64,000 bases of DNA from Maniola hyperantus (lineage: Eukaryota > Arthropoda > Insecta > Lepidoptera > Nymphalidae). Both the position numbers and the translations under genes were made by a program. Of this stretch, positions 44,500 through 57,300 are shown one piece after another; position 1 is the first letter of the stretch; the number at the start of each line of letters is the position of its first letter. The notes under the pieces were generated by a model. The model saw only the letters and a list, made by a program, of their open reading frames with translations. It was not told the DNA's origin and did no database searches. Location of the stretch: NCBI RefSeq assembly GCF_902806685.2, contig NC_048556.1, forward strand, positions 1,116,001 to 1,180,000, written 5' to 3'.

Positions 44500-44631
44500 G
44501 ATAAACCGAGCCGGCCGGTGAATTGACTCGTTTGACATTGACAACTAACAAATTCCATTTTCTGTAAGCACGCGCGTGTGTGTGGTTGAAACGTGGTGTT
44601 TTATATCAATTTTTGTTGAAAACAAATCAAA
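44500..44631 (+). promoter_or_regulatory. Probable promoter-proximal region and 5' leader of transketolase
   Basis: The DNA just before the start codon has a small GC-rich patch (GAGCCGGCCGG, about 44507) and a GT-rich stretch near 44575, then an AT-rich leader ending CAAAATGAAG. I see no TATA box at a sensible distance. The start site cannot be fixed from sequence; an upstream untranslated exon is possible. Confidence 0.35.
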
Positions 44632-44729
44632 ATGAAGGGCGACAAGAACGTAGACTTCCAAGCTTTAAAGGATATCGCGAACAAGCTTAGAATCGACAGC
44701 ATAGTAGCGACAAATGCGTCGAAATCCGG
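44632..44729 (+). CDS. TKT: Transketolase exon 1
   Basis: Encodes residues 1-32 plus two bases of Gly 33, beginning MKGDKNVDFQALKDIANKLR. It ends SKSG, the first half of the SGHPTS motif, and is followed by a GTAAGT donor. Phase at the end is 2. Confidence 0.95.
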
Positions 44730-47700
44730 GTAAGTTTGCAAGTATAACCTCAACCAAGTTTCCATTTGATTGAAGGACTAATGAAGGTTATAAAGGGCCG
44801 GTTCTCAATGCAGTCATGGTTAAATGTAACCCTTTAACTTGTAACATCATAATTTAGATGGTGTATCATCTTTATATAGCACCTTTCGGTTAAGTAGGTA
44901 TATTGAGTGTTATAATTATTTGACTTTGAGAATGCATGATGACCCGTCGCATGATCTTATCAACATAGCATGTTAATTAAACAGGTAGGTAGGTATTCCG
45001 ATTTCCGATGGAATAATTACCATTAGTAATTATCATTTCTGCATAATGATGCTTCACTGGCGATAACTTTACGTAGGCATGCATGTTGTCTCACAGTGTT
45101 TCCCTTCACCGATGCATATACCTACTTAATTCTTTTTAGCGCACATGATTCTGTATAGTCAGAGGTGCATGCCCGGAATCAAACCTCAGACCCCCCAACT
45201 AGAAGGCTGACTAGAATATCTTAATTCTTAACCACTAGGTTATCACTGTTTTTATTGTGCCTACAAGGTCATTTGCTAATCATTGTTTTGTTGGCATCAA
45301 TTATTTAATATTACATGATTTAATCATCACAATTGGTTCGACACTAGTACTATCTTTAAGTAATAAGTAAGTTAGTACTATAAATCTAAATATATAAAAA
45401 GAAAAGGTGACTGACTGACCGACTGACTGACGGACTGATCTATCAATGCACAGCTCAAACTACTGGACGGATCGGGCTGAAATTTTGCATGCAGATAGCT
45501 ATTATGACATAGGCATCCGCTAAGAAAGGATTTTTGAAAATTCAACCCCTAAGGGGGTGAAATAGGGGTTTGAAATTTGTGTTGTCCATGCGGACGAAGT
45601 CGCGAGCATAAGCTAGTATGTAATATAAGTATGTGGCAGAAAGTAATATACATCAATCATTAGAAAGAGATAGAATTGTAGAGCAATTTTCTCTGTCGTT
45701 TAGACTGACAAAACATCATAATATAGGTATGAGTGACAGGGACAACGCTCTACACAGCCGAAATGTCATTGTAAAGGCTGATGTACATTACTTTCTGAAG
45801 CTTACTGTAAATATCAACTTGAAAATAGGTATATTGGTTTTACATTTAAAATTAAAAACTATTATGTATTGTAACTACTTTATTATTGACTAGCTTATCC
45901 CTGTGACTTTGTCTGCACGGACTACACAAATTTCAAACTGGTATTTTACCCCCTTAGGGGTTGAGTTTTCAAAAATCATTTATGTTATTTGCCAGACACC
46001 CCACATCATGCGCGTCCATGGCGGAGATCATGTCGGTGCTGTTCTTCCACACCATGCGCTACAAGATCTCAGCACCTAAGGATCCCTCTGCAGACAGATT
46101 CATACTATCCAAGGTAACTACTTGCAGATAATATCAATCAGTCAGTCAGTTCTACTGTCATATAATCTATTTTGTGTGTCCAATAAAAAAAAATCAGCCT
46201 AAAAGTAATTTCCCCCAATGGTGGGCAAGGGTCAGTTCATTCCTCTCGTTTTTAAAAATAATTATTCACTAGGCACCATTTTAATATGAGAAATGTCTTC
46301 CAAAATACGTAAAATCCACATTCTTTGACTAGTAGACACATACTGATTTGACAAGTTGTCAAACACCAGATTGTTTGTCTGTAGGGTCATGCAGCCCCCA
46401 TCCTGTACGCAGCGTGGGCAGAAGCTGGCCTCTTCCCCGTAGAAGACCTGAAGAACCTCCGCAAACTGGACTCCGATCTTGAAGGTCATCCCACACCCAG
46501 ACTGAACTTTGTAGATGTTGGCACTGGCTCACTGGGCCAAGGGTTGGCCGTGGCTGCCGGTATGGCGTATGTTGGCAAATACTTCGACCAAGCACCTTAT
46601 AGGTAAGATCTCTAGCCAGTTTAATAGTTGTTCCCTTGTTTTGGAAATTAAAAATGTTACTGCTTTGTATATTTTGTCCAGTATAGCTTCATACCAGCCT
46701 AGGTCACTGCACAATCTAAACCTTTTGACATTAAATGTTGCAAATGACAAAAAAAATCATAACGTGCATAGAGATTGTTGCAAAAGTCGTTATTTCTTTG
46801 GTGAAATTTTAGGGTGGGTTTCCTCACTTGATTGAGTCTATGATACATGCTAGACAAGAATTTCGAATTTATTAAAGTGGCCCAATAAAGTGTAGTTTCA
46901 TGAATATTTTAAGGTACTATCTATTTATTATTTGAAGACTTAAAATCGTAAATCAGTTCTTTTCGAAGCTATTTGCAAAAGAATCGAAAGACGCGTTCTC
47001 TAAACTAATTGTAGAGTATCTGCATCTCTTTAACATTGCAAAAAAAGGACGGATCATGAATTTTAAATTTAAACACACAAAATTTTAGTGCACACTACAA
47101 ATTTAAACAATAGGTTCGCGCCTTGCCGCTAAAGTCACGAGGTTTGACAGCTCTAAGTTAAATTGTAACTGTCAAACTGTGGCTGTCCTTTTCATATTAC
47201 ATTGGTAGGAAGGGAATGCGAGTACTCTAAAACTTAGTTGTGATCAGAATCAGTAGCAATGTTTTGTATGGTCGGTTCAGAGTATACTGCTTGATCGGAG
47301 ACGGGGAAGCCGCCGAGGGCAGCGTGTGGGAGGCGCTCCACTTCGCCAGCCACTACAAACTAGACAACCTGGTCGTCATCTTCGACGTCAACAGACTCGG
47401 CCAGTCTGAGCCCACTTCCCTGCAGCACCAGGTAACAACTGGCCAAGTGCGAGTCAGACTCGCGCACCGAGCGTCCCGTACAGTTTTACTACAGGCGTAT
47501 TTTTCGACATTTTGTACGATAAATTAAAAACTATGATTGATTAAAATAAATAAAAATCTGTTTTAGAATGCACAGGTGAACACCTTTTATATGATACCCC
47601 ACTTGATATAGTTATCTTACTTAGAAAATTGAAAACACTAATTATTAGTTCATGACCACAATTTAATTTTTTTTGTGTGGTAACCACAAATTCACGGTTT

Positions 47701-50700
47701 TCAGATTTTTCCCCTTATGTGTGATATAAGACCCTACCTGCTAAATTTCATTATTCTAGGTCAACGGAAAGTATCCTATTATAGGTTTCTTGACAGACAG
47801 ACGAACAACTTTTCCTTTCCTTTAGAGTTATTTGTACAATGGTCCGCAACCCTTTGTATGTGAATCCGATTCGCACTTGACCATTTTTTTGCAGTTTTTA
47901 TTTTCAATTGAATTGAATAGAATTGTGTAAATTTGTAAGCGCAGTAAAGAGCGTCTTATCCCCCATGGATATTCGTAGACAAGTTGCGCCACAGCATCCC
48001 AGCCTCTCATCTCAACATTGTCTGATAAGAGATAACAGCTGACATTGAACCTTTTGACTTTTACATAACTCTTTATCACTTAGTTACTATGTGGTATATA
48101 ATATATTGTGTACTTTAGAGTATCTAAATATATAAAAGGAAAAGGTGACTGACTGATCTATCAACGCACAGCTCAAACTTTGGACGGATCGGGCTGAAAT
48201 TTGGCATGCAGATAGCTACTATGACGTAGGCATCCGCTAAGAAAGAGTTTTTTGTAAATTCAACTCTTAAGAAGGTAAAATAGGGGTTCCAAAATTATGT
48301 AGTCCACGCGGACGAAGTCGCGGGCGTAAGCTAGTATTTCGATATTTTGTTTGTTTCAAATAGATCAAGGTTGGGATTATCACTATTTAATTATAGATTT
48401 TACGATAAATTTGTGGAAATCCTGAATATAGAATATTATCTGATACCCGCGTCTTCTTCTACTTCGTCCACGTAGATGTAGGCTTTTATAAATCCCGTGG
48501 GAACTCCTGTCACTCTCCAGGACTTTAACTATACCCATGCTAAAAATCACGTGATTGAAGAACAAACCAACAAACTTATAAACTAATAAACCAACAAACA
48601 AACACACTTTCAATGGATAGTGACTAGATTGTGGCCGCGACTCCGTCCGCGTCAGAACTTATGCGGAATCTACTTATCTCGTGGAACCATTAGATTTTCC
48701 GGGATAAAAATCCATCCAGTCTATATCCATTTCTCTTGAGATGGATATAATACTGGATATGCAAGCTATCTTTGTATCTAATAGTTGATGCTCGCGACTT
48801 CAGTGTGATTTAGGTTTTTAAAAATCCAGAGGGAACTTTTTGATTTGCTGTACCAAATCAGATTGGTTGAACGAATGAACCGTGAAAAGTTAGCAGACAC
48901 ACAGACACACACTTTCACATATCTTTACTTGTAGATGGACGTATACGCCGCTCGCCTCAAATCCTTCGGCTTCCACACGCTAGTAGTAGACGGCCATGAC
49001 GTCACGGAACTGGTGAAGTCGTTCGACGAAGCGGCATCAGTGTCGGGCAAGCCTACCGCCGTGGTGGCCAAGACTTACAAGGGCAGAGGTTTCCCGGGCA
49101 TCGAGGACAAGGAGAACTGGCACGGGAAGCCGCTGGGTGCTGAGGGGGACAAGATAATCAAGGTAGGTTGATTTAGTTTGCAAGTTGCATAATAGATGGC
49201 GCTAGCTGTTTAATACGACACGCTTACAAGTTAATTAATTTGGTTAAATGAACCTCACATTTATTTTCTCTTCCTCCAAATCTAGTAGATTAGAATTATT
49301 ATTTAAACTCAAAACTTTTCGTAAAAGATTTTTCACCGAAATGATTTCTTCTCTCTACAGTGTACAAGGTTATCATTTAGGGTATATTTTAATCATTGAT
49401 ATAATTCTTGTGTTTTACGTATAAAAAAGACATGCGCCATTTTAACTTCATGTGTCAAATTTCATGTCAAAATACCGTTCACCTTTAAAATAAGGGCTAA
49501 AATCGTAGTTTTCACATGACATTGACAGTTGACCCATAGAGTTAAAATGGCGTGTGAGAAGTCATTTTGTATGGACTATAAAAAGCTTGTAATTTTACAT
49601 CAATAGCATTAATTGATATAGATCTACAGTCACGGTAGGAAATTTGATTCATTCATTTTATGGACATAATAATATTATGCACTGACTAAAATTGTCATTG
49701 AAGTACATTACAGTTAATGTATTTCTGTACGTCACGTGCTATAGCAACTTGTGTGTCGTACTCACGCGGCCGCTGTCGGTCGACGTGGCCAGTAGCATTC
49801 AGACAGGGTTCCGTAGTAAACAAGGCCATGAAGAGAGCTATGCTTGGAGATTCTACATGTGATCAAATAACAAACGAGGAGATCCGTAGGAGAACCAGAG
49901 CAACCAGCCAAGCTGAAGTGAAGCTGATGGGGAGAGCATCCCACCGGGATGAACCGATAGACTGCTTTCCTTCTTCTCTCTGGGCTGATTTCCGCGCTTA
50001 AACATTTCCGTCTCTTGTGCGTGCATTGCCCAGAAGCCGAGTAGCCCACCCAGGTTGCCGAGCGCATCATGGGTGATATCCCAAATGGCACTCGTGCTGT
50101 TCTGCCACGCCCATACACTCCAGCAGCACTTGCGTCGGTGTTTTATCGACCTCCATGCAGGCCCTGCACAGAGGACTGTCGGTGACACCTATACCGAAAA
50201 GGCGTTTGTTTAGTGAAACCGATAGACGTTGGGGTCCAAGCAGGTGCTTAGCGTAGCGTCGGAAGACCTCCCACTAAATGGACAGACGATATCAAACGAG
50301 TCCCAAGGAGCCGCTGAGTTCAGGCGGCGCAAGACTGCGGCATGTGGAAGTCCCTACAAGAGACATGTCCAGCCGTGGACGTCTATCTATGTTGATGATG
50401 ATGATACATCTTAATTCTAGAAGAGTGACAATCTTTAATCTCCTCTTTTTTTTCAGCACCTCCAATCTCAGATCAAGAACGCGTCAATCACCCTCAAGCC
50501 CCAGCCTCCCCTAGCAGAGGCGCCCAAAGTGCACATCAGTGATATCACCCTCTCCTCCCCCCCTGCGTACAAAAAGGGGGAGTTGGTGGCCACTAGACTA
50601 GCTTACGGCACTGGACTTAAGAAGATCGCGGACACCAACCTCAGGTAATAAGTTTACACTACGCCATTTTTTTCTAGATTTTGAAGTGTATTTTATGCAG

Positions 50701-51757
50701 TGACAATTTACTCAAAATACATTAGAATGGTGTATTTTATGTAGTCACGTGCTAGAGCAACCTGTGTGTCGTACTCATGCGACTGTTGTCGGTCGACGTG
50801 GCCAGTAGCACTCAGACAAAATACTAATTGAAATTATAGACGAATCGATTTAATTTTCGCATCGATAAAAATAGATATTCCAGTGTTTGAAAACCAAAGT
50901 CTTCGAACAGTGCGTGTTGCCAGTGATGACATAATTATGTGTCGCTAACAGATTACTGTGGACTTTATAAGAGAGCCCAGAGTCACTCGACGGGCGATGG
51001 AAAGATGCTTGGAGTTTATCTACGCTGTCAAATCAGAAATTATGTATCGCTAACAGTGGCCCTACCGCGGTTGTTTGACAGCTACAATGTCACGATCGCA
51101 ATCATCTCTGATTGGTTAATGCTCGCTCACTATTGGCCACAATGCATTGTTGCAACAAGAATCGCACAAATTCAGCCAATCAGAACAATTGAGATTGTAA
51201 TAATGATTGATGCAGGTTTTAGACAATCGCCCTACAGATTTCTGTGGACTTCATAAGAGAGCCCAGAGTCACTCGACGGGCGATGGAAAGATGCTTGGAG
51301 TTTATCTACGCTGTCAAATCAGAAATGAGGACAAATCGTAACAGAATCAAACTAACCGACACAGCGCAGCGGGGTTGTGAAGCTGAAGTGGCAATGTGTG
51401 ATAGTGCACTTAGTTAGAACCGATAGACATTGGGGTCCCGAAGTGCTAGAATAGAGACCTCGCACTGGAAAGCGCAGCGTTAAAAGAATCCCAAAAGCCT
51501 TTTGTTTTTATTGACAAGGTGACATAGAATAAGAAAAACACAGAGTAATAACATTTTTTGTTGCAGAGTGATCGCTATGGATGGTGACACGAAAAATTCT
51601 ACATTCAGTGACAAACTGCGAAACGCTTACCCCGACAGGTGAGTGGAATATATTATAGGGTTTTATTTTATTGTACACTTCAGCGAACAATTTCTCAACT
51701 TCATAGTGGTTAAGACTAAGTTAAATAACAACTAGCTATGATTGACTTCAGTCACAC

Positions 51758-51788
<31 letters not shown>

Positions 51789-54234
51789 ATATTGTTACTA
51801 AAATAGCCTAATTTAAATTTAAATTTGTACTCCATATTAATCGATGGATCCAAGGGAAGGCTGCGGCGCCCGTAACACTGGTTTACCTAGCATGGACGCC
51901 AAAGCACTCCTTCAGGTTCTCATATTTTTATTGTTTCTACCTTTTTATGTGTACTAGTTTTAAGGAGTCTTTGTCTTGTACAACATTTTTGAATAAATAA
52001 ATATTTAAAAAAAATAGGGTTTGTTGATCAAATTTTGATACTAGATTGTTCCGGCGACTGTGTCTGCGTGGATTCAAGTTTCCTGTGAATACTCTTTGAT
52101 TTTTCGGGACCAAAAGTAGCTCATGTCCTTCCCCGGGATGCAAGCTATCTCTGTATTGAATTTCGTCAAAATCGGTTAAGCGATTGGGCACTCAAACCGA
52201 ACCGAGCTAGCGACCCGTCCCAAAGGTAGTTTATTACGAGTTTCGAAGGGATCTCTGATTTTTTGAAAATAAAATATAGTCTATATCACTCAGGAATAAT
52301 GTAGCTTTCTACTGGTGAAAGAATTTCAGAATCGTTTCAGTAGTTCAAGAGATTAGTTCCTATCATAGAGCAGAAACAAAGAGGAGTTGGCCTAAGCAAC
52401 TGTGCACTGTGATTTTCAACTAGGTCCTGACGTCATCACTGTGGGCGGGGCCTTAGTTAGTATGCTGTCTGCGTTCGTCAGGTTCGGTCAGGTCAGGAGA
52501 CTCGTATTATCGGTGTGTTTTCGCGTTTTTAAGAACAAAAGGATGAAGTGTTGTGTTTTATCGTGTCAAAGTTATTCAGACAGACGTTCTGATGCTATGA
52601 ATGGTATCACATTTCATTTGTAAGTAATTTTATACGTAATTATTAAAATAGTTCTAGAAAATGACATCTAGTGTGAGATAGCTGAACTATGTAGTGACAT
52701 CAATATATCGATGTTAGGTCGCTAAGCGAGTAGTTTTGCTACTAACCCGCAGATGGAAAATTGAGAAGTGGGCGGCGTTCCACAACCCCTCACCCCGCAA
52801 AATGTCACTCGATATTTCATAGGGAAATCTTAAAGGTTCGTACGCATCTGAGCGGCGCGGCGCGGCGCTTCAGTGAGCTTCACGTCGCGGCACAGAGCTT
52901 CAAAATATCATTTCTATCATTTTGTATGGCGCATATCGCACTAGAGCGGCGCGGCGCGGCGCTTCACCGCGCGTTGCCGCGCGGCACGGCTGGAGAGAAT
53001 ATTTTGAAGCGCACCGAAGCGACGCGCAGTGCAGTGACGCTAGTGCGACATACCCAGCGGCGCGGCGCGGCGCTTCAGTATGCGTACGTCGCTCGAATAA
53101 GATACACGCGCATCTTGTTAGGTATTTAAAGTACAGGCAAGAATCGGCAAGATAGACCTCAAAATAAATAACGTAGGTTTAATTTTTGACACATGACGTG
53201 TTCCTCATGCTCTTAGAAGTATATCCTCAAAGGTCCCAACCCCTAGGATGTCGGCTTCCCCCCTTCCCAGTGTCTAAATGTATAAATGTCTCTCCGAGCG
53301 TTATGAGAAAACATCAATGGTAAAAATAATCCTGATTAAATAACTATAATATATTATGTACATATTATACCTACCTACTTCATCTAGGTAGAATTAATAG
53401 TTTCGGAAATATGCCTACCTATTGTTGTACTTGTGTTTATATTATACTAGCTTATGCCCGCGACGTCGTCCGCGTGGACTACACAAATCTCTAACCCCTA
53501 TTTTACCCCTTAGGGGTTGAATTTTCATAAATCCCTTTTCCACGCGGACGAAGTCGCAGGCATCATCTAGTTGCATTTTTTTTTAGATTTTTAATCCCGT
53601 GTGAACTCTTTGATTTTCCGGGATAAAAAGTTGCCTACCTCTGTCAATTCCCGGAATGCAAGCTACCTCTGGTCCAAACTTCATATAAATGGGCCTTTAA
53701 CAATCCCGTGGAAATTCTTTCATTTTCCAGGATAAAAAGTAGCCTGTCCTTCCCCGGGATGTAATTCAACTTTGTACCAAATTTCATCAAATTCGGTTAA
53801 GCTGTTGAGCCGTGAAAAGCTAGTAGATAGACAGACAAATACACTTTTGCGTTGATAATAATATAAGTATGGATATGCATAAATATTTTTTTATAATTTC
53901 CATAAAAACTATCATCATCATCATCATCATCAACCGATAGATATGTCCACTGCTGGACATAGGTTTCTTGTAGGATTATATTACCGACCTGTGTGGTATA
54001 CCTATTGTTTCTAATGTAATTTCCACAAAAACTATTAGGCAATCGCATAAAGAATTTTGTCTTTGACATTCTGAAGTAAATGTGAAATGGTACAGAGTCA
54101 TTAAGAAGGCGAGGAAACAAAATGTGATATCCTTCTTGATAGCGTGACTTTGGTATGTCAGCAATCCATTTCTTCTTCTTTTTTAGGGTTCCGTACCTCA
54201 AAAGGAAAAACGGAACTCTTATAGGATCACTTTG

Positions 54235-54310
<76 letters not shown>

Positions 54311-57300
54311 CTGTCAAGAAACCTACAGGGTAGGTACTTCCCGTTGACCTAGAATCATGAAATTTGGCAGGTAGGTAGATCTTATAGCTGACATTTGGGG
54401 AAAAATCTGAAAACCGTGAATTTAGGGTTAGATCACACAAAAAAAATTAAATTGTGGTCATGAACTAATATTTTAGATTAGTATTTTCAACTTTCGAAGT
54501 GAGTGACTATACCAAGTGGGGTATCATATGAAAGGTCTTCACCTGTACATTCTAAAACAGATTTTTATTTATTTTTATGCATCATAGTTTTTGAATTATC
54601 GAAATCATACGACTGTAGTACGGAACCCTCATTGCGCGAGCCTGACTCGCACTTGGCCGGTTTTTTCTCTTCGATAATTCGTTCTTCTTCTGCACAACAA
54701 AGAAATAATAATCAAATCCTCTTCACTGTCGCTCATCTTGCGACGTTGTTGCTCGTACGCGAACGGGTGTAGAAGTGACGCGCAAGTGACGCGAGCTGCC
54801 GCGTACTGAAGTTGTAGTGCGGTAGGCACCGTCGAGCGGCCTGAGGTGAAGCGTTCTGCAGTCGGACTGAAGCGCCGCGCCGCGCCGCTCAGGTGCGTAC
54901 GAACCTTAATACAACATCTCCTCTTTGTTTCTGCTCTATGGTTCCTATAGTCGCGGACATGCGCGCAGCAATCGGGCGGAGGGGCGTATGAGGCGGAGGG
55001 GCGCCCCCACTCCGACTGCCATTTCCCCCTGTGTACCCTGCGTACTATACAAACAAACTTAATACATGACCTCAATTGCACGACCGACACTATATTTGCA
55101 TATCCTATTTGTATGTTTAGACTTTAGACCAAAGAATTTTTAAATACCTACTAATACTTATGTAAGTTATAAGAATGATTACTTCTAAATCCATGCTTCA
55201 GACTATGTTGTACTTACTATAACCTGTTAATTTAAGTTTAATATGACATTCTTACTGAAAATCGAAACTATTTTATATTAACATACTTGTACCTACTTAA
55301 TATTACTAAATTATTAACAAAGAAGAAACTAATTGACATTATAACAAACTTAATGAGTTAGTGCGATCAATCAATAAATAAAAATAATTTCGATTCAAAA
55401 TGAATGCCCTATATAATTACCTGATAAAATCTATTATAAAATAATGTAACACGTAGTTTGCATGTAATTGTATAATAATTATATATTTAGCATGTATGTA
55501 TTGTTGATGTACCTAACTTTGCAATGCCCTAACGGGGCTTCATGTAACCATGAAAGCAAAAAAAAAAAAAAAAAAAACATAAATCATAAATCACTTATAA
55601 ACCTTAACTCTGTATACATCTGTTTGTTGCAGATACATCGAGTGCTTCATCGCAGAGCAGACGCTGGTAGGCGCCGCGACGGGCGCCGCGTGCCGCGACC
55701 GAGCGGTCGTGTTCGCGTCCACCTTCGCCGCCTTCTTCACGCGCACCTTCGACCAGGTCCGTACAGTGCCACCTTCCATCTCACCAACCTTCTTCTTCTT
55801 CTTCTTCACTCTGGGCTCCCGGTACAGTACACGGCAGACAATAATGTACATGGACCTTTAGAACGAGAGTTCGGCTTTGTAGATCGTTCTCTCTGTCACT
55901 CATACGTATATGACGTTTTGTCGGTCTCAACGACAGAGACAATGCTCTACAAATCTGCTATCTCCTCCTAAAGGTCGATGTACATTACTTTCTGCCGCGT
56001 ACTATGCCTCGATTTGAAATTGTGTTTTTTAAATTCCAGCACAGATTTTTTACATGAAGTACATATTTGTGTATAAGTACTTCACAAAAGCGTGCTAAAA
56101 TCAAATTGTGTGTCGTACTCACGCGACCACTGTTGGTCGACGTGGGCAGTAGCATTCAAACATTCTATTTGTAATATTTAATCAAATAAAATACAAGATA
56201 TAAATATAAATAAGTAATCGCTATAAATAAACAGACATAAATATAAATAAGAAAGCTCAGAGTCAGTCAGCGGGCGATGGAGAGAGCTATGCTTGGAGTT
56301 TCTCTATGTGATCAAATCAGAAATGAGGAGATCCGTAGGAGAACTAGAGTAACCGACATAGCTCAACGGGTTGCGAAGCTGAAGTGGCAATGGGCAGGGC
56401 ACATAGTTCGTAAAACTGATAGAGGTTGGGGTCCCAAGGTGCTGGAAAGGCGACCTCGCAGTGTTGGAAGACCCCCACTAGGTGGACGCACGACATCAGA
56501 CGAGTCGCAAAGAGTCGCTGGATGTCGGCGGCTCAATACCGTGGCGTGTGGAAGTCCCTACAAGAGACCTATGTCCAGCAGTGGACGTCTATCGGTTGAT
56601 GATGGTGTACTAACTGTTAGCTTATTGAAGTTAGTTTAATGAATTAGACAATATTTGACTCATCCGATGTCACGCGATCTGTGGTGGGGAAGCCATCTTG
56701 AATCAATTTGTATAAATACCAGTGTTTGAAGGTTTTAAAGCCAGTCTCGTTCCGACTCGAGACTCAACGACTAGTAAATACTTTTGTGTTTAGGTCGATA
56801 TTTTGATTAAGTGGTTATAATAGCAATTGTGCCCTAATCAAGTTAATATTGCAGTTAGGTTATAATAAAGATTAAATCTCTCGATTAGCCTCTACGCGTT
56901 GTGATCTATATCCACGTGCAAGCTTTATATGAGGGAACATTTTAATAACTTATGAAATTAGTTAAATTCAACCTACTTTTCTGACTTATGCTTTAATATA
57001 TGAAATGCCCCCCCTCTCCTTCCACAGATCCGCATGGGCGCCATCAGCCAGAGCAACATCAACCTCGCAGGATCGCACTGCGGGGTCAGCATCGGCGAGG
57101 ACGGACCCTCACAGATGGGGCTGGAAGATCTGGCGCTGTTCCGCGCAGTGCCCACCGCCACAGTGTTCTACCCGTCGTGAGTGCACTACACCATTCAATA
57201 CAGACTATAGTCGACGCATTTTAAACGGAGTCGTCGAGTTATCTGTCTGTTTCGCTCGCACTTACAGGTCGTAGGTAAGTGCGAGCGAAACAGAGAGATA

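Larger units (their letters stand above)
44730..45995 (+). other. Transketolase intron 1
   Basis: Holds a minus-strand SINE-B (45095-45245, GTGCATGCCCGGAATCAAAC; TTCTTAACCACTAGG), a type-2 CTAG element, a foldback MITE and a truncated type-2 element. Confidence 0.8.
53976..54743 (-). pseudogene. Harbinger transposase fragments, broken by a GTTCCG repeat
   Basis: The minus strand starts MSDSEEDLIIISLLCRRRTN at 54737. The frame is broken by the repeat at 54183-54670 and resumes with WIADIPKSRYQEGYHILFPR, LLNDSVPFHIYFRMSKTKFF. The pattern Y..LF..L..D...F..YFRMS...F is the N-terminal part of PIF/Harbinger nucleases. The DDE catalytic core is absent. Confidence 0.7.
52834..54906 (-). mobile_element. 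PIF/Harbinger transposon with TAA duplication, nested
   Basis: AGGTTCGTACGCATCTGAGC at the left and its mirror (GCTCAGGTGCGTACGAACCT) at the right; the arms pair for about 40 bp, including GCGGCGCGGCGCGGCGCTTC. TAA lies at 52831-52833 and 54907-54909, the 3-bp duplication expected for this superfamily. The GC-rich arm motif recurs inside at 52944 and 53057. Confidence 0.85.
52364..54940 (+). mobile_element. P-element-like transposon remnant with 8-bp target duplication
   Basis: CATAGAGCAGAAACAAAGAG (52364) and its exact mirror (ending 54940) form 23-bp inverted repeats. GTTCCTAT stands directly outside both ends (52356-52363, 54941-54948). An 8-bp duplication, a CA.. terminus and a THAP-type first exon fit the P superfamily; hAT is the alternative. 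Without the nested Harbinger element it would be about 500 bp, so it is itself internally deleted. Confidence 0.75.

Noticed and set aside
45633..45893. An 86-codon plus-strand frame in intron 1
   Set aside because: It lies on a foldback MITE found again in intron 8.
46359..46750. Minus-strand frames over transketolase exon 3
   Set aside because: Antisense shadows of a conserved exon.
52761..53129. A 122-codon plus-strand frame rich in Arg and Ala
   Set aside because: A by-product of the GC-rich subterminal repeats of the Harbinger element.
54629..55090. A 153-codon minus-strand frame
   Set aside because: It crosses the edges of two transposons and a MITE; only the short MSDSEEDL part is transposase-like.
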